From positions 1 through 29,409 of the forward strand of contig CAZOVK010000025.1 in the NCBI GenBank assembly GCA_964583165.1: a DNA stretch of 29,409 nt, read 5' to 3'. The position numbers and the translations under genes are program-made. Position 1 is the first letter of the stretch; each line of letters begins with the position of its first letter. The notes under the pieces are model-generated. The model was not told the DNA's origin. It saw only the letters and a list, made by a program, of their open reading frames with translations, and did no database searches. Source of the DNA: CAZOVK01 sp964583165. Lineage in GTDB: Bacteria > Bacillota > Clostridia > Lachnospirales > WRAX01. Of the stretch, positions 24,185-29,409 are shown piece by piece.

Positions 24185-27022
24185 CTAGAACTTCCCTGTT
24201 ACTTCTTTTTTGAGGTATTTACCCGTGTGGGATTTCTTGACTTTCATAATCTCTTCGGGCGTGCCTGTGGCTACAATTTCGCCGCCCATGTCGCCGCCCT
24301 CTGGGCCTAGGTCGATGATGTAATCGGCCGTTTTGATTACGTCAAGGTTGTGTTCGATAACGACAACAGTGTTGCCGCCCTCTGCCAAGCGCGACAAAAT
24401 TTCTACGAGTTTGTGAACGTCGGCCGTGTGTAGGCCTGTTGTGGGCTCGTCCAAAACATAGATTGTGCGCCCTGTTGAACGGCGCGAGAGTTCTGTGGCG
24501 AGTTTCACGCGCTGAGCTTCACCACCCGAAAGCGTTGTACTGCTCTGACCGAGCCTTACATAACCCAATCCTACGTCTTTCATTGTCTGTAACTTGTCAC
24601 GTATGCGCGGCAGGTTCGCGAAAAACTCCAACGCCTCGTCTACTGTCATTTCGAGAACGTCGGCGATTGTTTTACCCTTATATTTGACTTCGAGTGTTTC
24701 GCGGTTATAGCGCTTTCCCTTGCAGGCTTCGCATGGCACGTAGATGTCGGGCAAGAAGTGCATTTCTATCTTGATGATTCCGTCACCCGAACACGCTTCA
24801 CACCGCCCGCCCTTGACATTGAAGCTAAATCGCCCTTTCGTATAACCTCGAACCTTTGCGTCTGTGGTTTGTGAAAATAGGTCACGAATGAGGTCGAACA
24901 GTGAAGTGTATGTCGCGGGATTGGAACGTGGCGTCCGCCCTATCGGGCTTTGGTCAATTGCGATTATCTTGTCTAATAGGTCTATGCCCTCTAGGTCGGC
25001 ATGTTTGCCGGGCTTGATTTTAGCGCGGTTTAGGTCACGCGCCAACCGCTTGTAGAGAATTTCGTTGATAAGCGAAGACTTCCCGCTGCCCGAAACACCC
25101 GTGACGGCCGTGATGACCCCAAGCGGTATATCAACGTCAATACCCTTTAGGTTGTTCTCAACAGCCCCCCGCAGGCGCAACCAATTGGCGGGCACGCGCC
25201 TTGTTTTCGGCACGGGTATAACGACTGAACCGCTTAGATATCTGCCCGTCAGACTCTCTTCACATTTGTAAATGCCGTCTACCGTGCCTGCGTAAACTAC
25301 CTCACCGCCGTGAACACCCGCGAGCGGGCCTATGTCTACTATATAATCCGCTGATTTAATCGTGTCTGTGTCGTGCTCTACAACTATCAGTGTATTACCT
25401 AAATCTTTCAGTGTTTTCAGCGTCTTTAACAACCTGTCGTTGTCGCGCTGATGCAAGCCGATACTCGGCTCGTCTAGAATGTAGACAACGCCGACAAGCC
25501 CACTGCCTATCTGTGTCGCAAGGCGTATGCGCTGGGCTTCGCCGCCCGAGAGTGTTCCTGCCAGACGTGATAACGTGAGATAATCCAAGCCCACGTCAAC
25601 AAGAAAACCTGCCCTTGCGTCAATCTCTTTGAGTATCTGGGCGGCTATCATGAGTTGGTTCCCCTCTAGCTTTAACTTCGAGAAAAACTCACGAAAACGG
25701 CGAATGTTCATGTCCGTGACATCGGCTATGCTTTTGTTACCCACAGTAACGGCCAACACGGACGGCTTTAACCGCTTGCCTTTACAGGTCGGGCATGGTG
25801 TTGTGCTCATTATCTCTTCATATTCACGCTTTGAATACTCAGAGTTGGTTTCGCGGTAGCGGCGTTCCAGCGTCGGAATTATGCCTTCAAACGCATAGTT
25901 ATAAACCTTGACTTCTCCGCTGCCTGTAACATACTCAATCGGCATCGTAATGCCGCCCTGTTTGGCGTAAAGTATTTGCTCTTGAATCTCCGGCGGTAGT
26001 TCACCAAACGGCGTGTTTATATCGAAGCCCATGTGGTCGGCAAGGCGCACAAACATCTTGCGTGTTTCGCTGTTCTCAACGCCCAATGAATACCAGCCCA
26101 TAGCCCGTACCGCGCCCTTCGACAGCGGCACGGTTCTGTCTGGTATCAACAAATCCACGTCGAATTTCATCTGAAAGCCCAAACCCGTGCAGTCAGGGCA
26201 CGCGCCGGCGGGGTTGTTGAACGAGAACAGGCGCGGCTCAATCTCTTCCATATTAACGCCACAATCGGTACACGCGAAATTTTCACTGAACGTAAAATCT
26301 TCGTCGGGCGTATTGACTGTGAGTATGCCGTTAGAGAGGTGCATAACCGTTTCTATTGATTCTGTAAGTCGCTTCGCCAAGCCCTCGCGCATAACAAGGC
26401 GGTCAACCACTATCTCTATTGTGTGTTTCTTATTCTTTTCAAGCTTGATTTCTTCCTCTAATTCATAAACATGCCCGTCAACGCGGACACGTGCGTAACC
26501 GCTTCGTTTCGCGTCCTCCAGCAGTTTCGTGTGCTCACCTTTGCGCGCGCGAACAACAGGCGCAAGCAACTGAATGCGCGTGCCCTCGGGCATTGACGAT
26601 ATCTGGTCAACCATTTGGTCGATGGTCTGGCGTTTAATCTCCTTGCCACAAATATAGCAATGCGGCGTGCCAATTCTAGCAAAAAGCAAGCGCAGATAGT
26701 CATAAATCTCCGTCACAGTACCAACTGTTGAGCGCGGGTTGTGTGATGTTGACTTTTGGTCAATCGAAATGGCGGGGCTTAACCCCTCGATATAGTCCAC
26801 ATCGGGCTTGTCCATTTGCCCCAAAAACTGACGCGCGTATGATGAAAGGCTCTCGACATACCGCCGTTGACCCTCCGCGTAAATCGTCTCAAACGCAAGG
26901 CTCGACTTGCCAGAACCGCTAACGCCCGTGAATACCACAAATTCTTCGCGCGGTATTGTGAGGTTGATATTCTTTAGGTTATTCTCCCTCGCGCCCTTAA
27001 TAACAATATTTTCCAGTGACAT
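24185..27022 (-). CDS. uvrA: Excinuclease ABC subunit A
   Basis: This 945-residue protein recognises DNA damage for nucleotide excision repair. It has the two ABC ATPase modules of UvrA: Walker A GVSGSGKSS twice (first at 33-41), signatures LSGGEAQRIRLATQIGSG and LSGGEAQRVKLATELSRR, and Walker B VYILDEPSIGLHQRD and IYVLDEPTTGLHTAD. Zinc-binding Cys pairs are visible: CYIC, CTDC with CPDC, CPTC, and CEAC with CEAC. Length matches the family. AGAGGG precedes the ATG. uvrB and uvrC are not in the window. Confidence 0.98.
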   Translation of the reverse strand: MSLENIVIKGARENNLKNINLTIPREEFVVFTGVSGSGKSSLAFETIYAEGQRRYVESLSSYARQFLGQMDKPDVDYIEGLSPAISIDQKSTSHNPRSTVGTVTEIYDYLRLLFARIGTPHCYICGKEIKRQTIDQMVDQISSMPEGTRIQLLAPVVRARKGEHTKLLEDAKRSGYARVRVDGHVYELEEEIKLEKNKKHTIEIVVDRLVMREGLAKRLTESIETVMHLSNGILTVNTPDEDFTFSENFACTDCGVNMEEIEPRLFSFNNPAGACPDCTGLGFQMKFDVDLLIPDRTVPLSKGAVRAMGWYSLGVENSETRKMFVRLADHMGFDINTPFGELPPEIQEQILYAKQGGITMPIEYVTGSGEVKVYNYAFEGIIPTLERRYRETNSEYSKREYEEIMSTTPCPTCKGKRLKPSVLAVTVGNKSIADVTDMNIRRFREFFSKLKLEGNQLMIAAQILKEIDARAGFLVDVGLDYLTLSRLAGTLSGGEAQRIRLATQIGSGLVGVVYILDEPSIGLHQRDNDRLLKTLKTLKDLGNTLIVVEHDTDTIKSADYIVDIGPLAGVHGGEVVYAGTVDGIYKCEESLTGRYLSGSVVIPVPKTRRVPANWLRLRGAVENNLKGIDVDIPLGVITAVTGVSGSGKSSLINEILYKRLARDLNRAKIKPGKHADLEGIDLLDKIIAIDQSPIGRTPRSNPATYTSLFDLIRDLFSQTTDAKVRGYTKGRFSFNVKGGRCEACSGDGIIKIEMHFLPDIYVPCEACKGKRYNRETLEVKYKGKTIADVLEMTVDEALEFFANLPRIRDKLQTMKDVGLGYVRLGQSSTTLSGGEAQRVKLATELSRRSTGRTIYVLDEPTTGLHTADVHKLVEILSRLAEGGNTVVVIEHNLDVIKTADYIIDLGPEGGDMGGEIVATGTPEEIMKVKKSHTGKYLKKEVTGKF

Positions 27023-27118
27023 AAATCCCTCTTAGTTATAAATCCTCGACTTCAAACATTACAAATAACCGCCCTGCATTCTGTATCTTCCGAGCGGCTC
27101 TTTCTTCTCTGTATTTTC

Positions 27119-27147
27119 ATAGTATCATATACCTTTTTTAATGTCAA
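27119..27147 (-). promoter_or_regulatory. Promoter of uvrA
   Basis: On the minus strand TTGACA (27142-27147), 17 bases, TACTAT (27119-27124). A 90-base leader follows. No GAAC-N4-GTTC type LexA box was seen. The leader has a short GCCGC/GCGGT pairing followed by TATTTGT, which might attenuate transcription. Confidence 0.8.
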
Positions 27148-27205
27148 GCAGAATCGAAAATGCAATATGTATGGTGATTTGGGCAATATTTTAATGTAGG
27201 TATTC

Positions 27206-27233
27206 TTGACTGCTTGTCAAATTATGGTATAAT
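27206..27233 (+). promoter_or_regulatory. Promoter of toxin copy 1
   Basis: TTGACT, 16 bases, TATAAT. The same promoter, with the same spacing, precedes copy 2 at 27535-27562. Confidence 0.85.
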
Positions 27234-27289
27234 AAACTTGCACATGCTTAAGGCGGGGGCTGGCTGACTTATTTGAAAGGAGGCCGGCC

Positions 27290-27379
27290 ATGAGTGTTTT
27301 TGAATCGTTAATGTTTGCTGTTGCTTTTGCGACATTGATTGCGATGATTCTGATACATAATAATAACCGCCCCAAGTAG
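27290..27379 (+). CDS. Putative holin-like type I toxin, copy 1
   Basis: This 29-residue peptide has one membrane helix (MFAVAFATLIAMILI) after a short MSVFESL start, and a charged NNNRPK tail. It has the form of the Firmicute holin-like toxin family, whose members are regulated by antisense RNA. AAAGGAGG (27276-27283) lies in the loop of a hairpin formed by GGCTGGC (27258-27264) and GCCGGCC (27283-27289), which would limit translation. The last codons form one arm of the downstream hairpin. Such peptides damage the cell membrane when over-produced. It is identical to copy 2. Confidence 0.82.
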   Translation: MSVFESLMFAVAFATLIAMILIHNNNRPK

Positions 27380-27468
27380 CATTAGGTGGCGGTTATTTCC
27401 AGTCCTATAAACGCTAGCCTAGCCGCCTTTAAGCGGTTGTGCGGGAGAGTGTATCGAGCACTCTCTCT
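27352..27468 (-). ncRNA. Predicted antisense RNA antitoxin, copy 1
   Basis: A TTGACA-N17-TAGGAT promoter (27475-27503, minus strand) should start an RNA near 27468 that runs back over the 3' part of the toxin mRNA. It would end at the two-way hairpin AATAACCGCC/GGCGGTTATT (27362-27397), which is followed by TTATTATTATG in this direction. An overlap of about 100 bases at the 3' end is like the txpA/ratA arrangement of Bacillus. Confidence 0.7.
27362..27397. terminator. Two-way hairpin at the toxin end, copy 1
   Basis: AATAACCGCC (27362-27371), 16-base loop, GGCGGTTATT (27388-27397). The left arm is inside the toxin coding end and the stop codon is in the loop. Copy 2 is at 27691-27726. Confidence 0.8.
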
Positions 27469-27474
27469 TTTTTT
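27445..27474 (+). terminator. Second terminator of toxin mRNA, copy 1
   Basis: GAGAGTG, short loop, CACTCTC, then TCTTTTTTT. The equivalent in copy 2 is at about 27774-27802. The antisense RNA starts inside it. Confidence 0.85.
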
Positions 27475-27503
27475 ATCCTACCACTAAAATTCTTACTTGT
27501 CAA
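27475..27503 (-). promoter_or_regulatory. Antisense promoter, copy 1
   Basis: On the minus strand TTGACA (27498-27503), 17 bases, TAGGAT (27475-27480). The boxes and spacing are kept in copy 2 while the spacer sequence differs, which argues for selection on the promoter. Confidence 0.8.
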
Positions 27504-27534
27504 TACATTTAGCCAAAGTTTTCTTGCAAATTTC

Positions 27535-27562
27535 TTGACTGATTGTCGAATCATGGTATAAT
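27535..27562 (+). promoter_or_regulatory. Promoter of toxin copy 2
   Basis: TTGACT (27535-27540), 16 bases, TATAAT (27557-27562). It is identical in boxes and spacing to the copy 1 promoter. Confidence 0.85.
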
Positions 27563-27618
27563 ATTCATGCACATGCTTAAGGCGGGGGCTGGCTGACTTA
27601 TTTGAAAGGAGGCCGGCC

Positions 27619-27708
27619 ATGAGTGTTTTTGAATCGTTAATGTTTGCTGTTGCTTTTGCGACATTGATTGCGATGATTCTGATACATAATAATAACCGCC
27701 CCAAGTAG
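27619..27708 (+). CDS. Putative holin-like type I toxin, copy 2
   Basis: The 29-residue peptide is identical to copy 1, from MSVFESL to NNNRPK, and has the same AAAGGAGG ribosome binding site within the GGCTGGC/GCCGGCC hairpin (27587-27618). Every nucleotide of the coding part is the same, which means a recent duplication or gene conversion. Confidence 0.82.
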   Translation: MSVFESLMFAVAFATLIAMILIHNNNRPK

Positions 27709-27796
27709 CATTAGGTGGCGGTTATTTGTCCGCAATAATTGCTAGCCTAGCCGCCTTTAAGCGGTTGTGCAGGGAGAGTGTTAGCGCACTCTCTCT
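27681..27796 (-). ncRNA. Predicted antisense RNA antitoxin, copy 2
   Basis: It would start from the promoter at 27803-27831 and end at the hairpin 27691-27726. The stretch between that hairpin and GCTAGCC differs from copy 1 over about 14 bases, so the two antisense RNAs are not fully interchangeable in sequence. Confidence 0.68.
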
Positions 27797-27802
27797 TTTT
27801 TT

Positions 27803-27831
27803 ATCCTAACAGAAATGCTGTGAGTTGTCAA
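27803..27831 (-). promoter_or_regulatory. Antisense promoter, copy 2
   Basis: On the minus strand TTGACA (27826-27831), 17 bases, TAGGAT (27803-27808). Confidence 0.8.
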
Positions 27832-27879
27832 TACCTTTAGAAGTGTTCTTCATCGAATATTGCGCCAAAGATTGAGCTG

Positions 27880-27895
27880 CGGTCACGCGTGACCG
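27880..27895. other. Perfect 16-bp palindrome
   Basis: CGGTCACGCGTGACCG reads the same on both strands. It lies between the toxin units and the permease terminator. It could be a protein binding site; no target promoter adjoins it. Confidence 0.5.
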
Positions 27896-27897
27896 AA

Positions 27898-27936
27898 ATA
27901 AAATAACCGCCGCCAACAGCAATTGGGCGACGGTTA
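27898..27936 (-). terminator. Terminator of the permease gene
   Basis: On the minus strand TAACCGTCGCCC pairs with GGCGGCGGTTA with one mismatch and is followed by TTTTATTT. It lies 18 bases after the permease stop. Confidence 0.8.
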
Positions 27937-27953
27937 CCTATCATTTGATTTCT

Positions 27954-29324
27954 TTATGAATTCTGCTGTGCCTTCTCATTACGTTTCTTAAAGAAGTAAT
28001 ACACCGGCACGCCTATTAGTGGTACAATCAACCCAATCAGTGACGAGCGCGTGTCTTCAAGCAGGCAGTTCACCAGCAGGAACCCGCCAGCTAACGTGGC
28101 GATTATGGGCAAAACGGGGTAAAACGGCACTCGATAAGGTCTTTCCATGGTCGGGTATTTGCGGCGCAAGACGAACAGCGCGACTATTGTCATTAGGTAG
28201 AATACCCATGACGAGAACGTGACCATTGTCGCCAGTTGTTCAAACGTGCCCGAGAAAACAAGCAGTATGGCAACGACAGCTGATGCGACGAGGGAGATAA
28301 CCGGGGTTTTGTAAACAGGGTGAATCTCCTTGAAGCTTTTGAAGAACAGCCCATCTTCAGCCATAGCGTAGTAGATACGCGGGAAAGCGATTACGCAACC
28401 GTTGGTTGAGCCGAAGATAGAAATGAGAGCGCCGACTGTCACAAGCGTACCGCCGATAGGCCCAAACAGGTTTTTAGCCGCAAGTGACGCGGGTCTGGCT
28501 TCTGTGGCGATTACCTCCAGCGGCAAAACCCTAAATAGCGCAAAGTTAAACAGGATGTACAGCAGCGTAACGCCGCCGATTGCGATAATGAGCGCGAGCG
28601 GTATATTACGCCTTGGGTTCTTGACCTCCTCGGCTACGCCGCATATGTTGCTCCAGCCCTCAAACGCCCATAACGACGCAATGAGCGCAAAACCCATCAT
28701 GCTGATGACCTTGCTGAATGAGGCTGTGCCCGACGGGTCGAGAGTCAGACTGGGGTTGATTTGCCCGGCGAACAAGCCGACAACGAGAATCAGAACAATC
28801 GGAACCAGCTTTGCTATCAAGAAAACAGACTGCAAACGCCCGCCGAGTTTCACACCGAAGATGTTAATGGCCGTCAATACAATAATGACCGCAATAGCTA
28901 TCAGTTTGATAGCCATATCTGACAATTCGGTGAGCGCCCCTAAGTAAGTGGCAAAGCCCACAGCCAACGCGCTTATCGAGCCAGAACAAGTCACTAAGAA
29001 ACTTACCCAACCAGACAAAAAGCCCCATAAGGGGCCGTAAGCTTCTCGCAGATAGACATACGCGCCTCCCGAGCGCGGCATAGACGCGCCCAACTCTGCG
29101 AAACATAAACCGGTTAACACCGACACAACACCCGCCAGGAGCCACGCCAGGAGCGCAAGCCCGGGCGCCATATTCGCCCTACTGAGTACGAATGAGCCGA
29201 TGAAGAAAATTCCGGAACCAATCATTATGCCCGCAATTATTGAGATTGACGGAAACAACCCTAACTCACGCTTCAGCTTGGTGTCCTCCGTCGTCAGACG
29301 TTTGAGCTTTTCATTTTGTTCCAT
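27954..29324 (-). CDS. APC-family amino acid permease
   Basis: This 456-residue inner-membrane transporter has about 12 membrane helices. The family hallmark GSGIF (36-40) breaks the first helix, and the conserved segment AFEGWSNICGVAEEVKNPRR and the late motif VYKTPVISLVASAVVA are typical of the LAT/APC group with SteT-like exchangers. It probably imports or exchanges neutral amino acids. Substrate cannot be fixed from sequence. In this window it could feed Stickland substrates to the cell, but no shared regulation with the grd operon is seen. AGGAGGAAAT precedes ATG 29324. Confidence 0.9.
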   Translation of the reverse strand: MEQNEKLKRLTTEDTKLKRELGLFPSISIIAGIMIGSGIFFIGSFVLSRANMAPGLALLAWLLAGVVSVLTGLCFAELGASMPRSGGAYVYLREAYGPLWGFLSGWVSFLVTCSGSISALAVGFATYLGALTELSDMAIKLIAIAVIIVLTAINIFGVKLGGRLQSVFLIAKLVPIVLILVVGLFAGQINPSLTLDPSGTASFSKVISMMGFALIASLWAFEGWSNICGVAEEVKNPRRNIPLALIIAIGGVTLLYILFNFALFRVLPLEVIATEARPASLAAKNLFGPIGGTLVTVGALISIFGSTNGCVIAFPRIYYAMAEDGLFFKSFKEIHPVYKTPVISLVASAVVAILLVFSGTFEQLATMVTFSSWVFYLMTIVALFVLRRKYPTMERPYRVPFYPVLPIIATLAGGFLLVNCLLEDTRSSLIGLIVPLIGVPVYYFFKKRNEKAQQNS

Positions 29325-29409
29325 GATATTTCCTCCTTCTTTGAGTATTTTTGGCGGGATTTCCCGCTTCTATGATACGCCTTTGGCGTTCACATACTGC
29401 TCATTCGCC
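29325..29409. other. Upstream region of the permease gene, two small hairpins
   Basis: GCGGGA-TT-TCCCGC (about 29354-29367) and ACGCC-TTT-GGCGT (about 29378-29390). No promoter is evident before the window ends. Confidence 0.35.

Larger units (their letters stand above)
27206..27831. repeat. Tandem duplication of a toxin-antisense unit
   Basis: Two units lie in direct repeat at an offset of exactly 329 bases. The segment from about 27240 to 27398 is identical to 27569-27727, and flanking parts are similar. Each unit has a + promoter, a hairpin around the ribosome binding site, a 29-codon ORF, a two-way hairpin, a second terminator and a minus-strand promoter. Confidence 0.92.

Noticed and set aside
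27206..27831. CRISPR array or insertion sequence
   Set aside because: There are only two long units with promoters and an ORF, and no transposase or regular short repeats.

Overview
The window looks like a chromosomal piece of an anaerobic, motile, spore-forming Firmicute of the class Clostridia. It carries a flagellar hook-filament operon of clostridial layout, the spore germination protease gene gpr, and a complete selenium-dependent glycine reductase (Stickland) operon. Promoters are of the TTGACA-N17-TATAAT type, ribosome binding sites are strong GGAGG types, and base composition is close to balanced. The species cannot be named from the sequence alone.

Layout. Positions 1-7539 (+ strand): 3' end of flgN, two tandem flgK paralogues, an enlarged flgL, fliW, csrA and a DUF1836 gene. 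Positions 7540-10870: a convergent terminator, a D-Ala-D-Ala carboxypeptidase (-), rpsT (-), then divergent gpr (+) and a small DUF378 membrane protein (+). Positions 10893-12059 (-): an M24 metallopeptidase. Positions 12313-20304 (-): the glycine reductase operon, transcribed right to left as glycine riboswitch, grdX, trxB, trxA, grdE, grdA (Sec), grdB (Sec), grdCD. Positions 20379-23466: a membrane-anchored protein, a coiled-coil membrane protein and a lipoprotein, all uncharacterised. Positions 23623-27022 (-): dcd and uvrA. Positions 27206-27831: two tandem copies of a small type I toxin-antitoxin-like unit. Positions 27954-29324 (-): an APC-family amino acid permease.

How the genes work together. 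The grd operon encodes proteins A (GrdA), B (GrdE plus GrdB) and C (GrdCD) and the thioredoxin system that re-reduces protein A. Together these reduce glycine to acetyl phosphate and ammonia. A glycine riboswitch followed by an intrinsic terminator precedes grdX, so the operon is probably switched on by its own substrate. Both UGA codons in grdA and grdB are read as selenocysteine, so neither gene is broken.

Most notable points: GrdC and GrdD, normally two proteins, are one 857-residue polypeptide. A 219-bp element bounded by inverted repeats and full of hairpins sits between grdA and grdB. A terminator-like hairpin with a T-run lies between grdB and grdCD. The duplicated toxin unit has an antisense promoter conserved in both copies. 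FlgL contains an internally duplicated segment.
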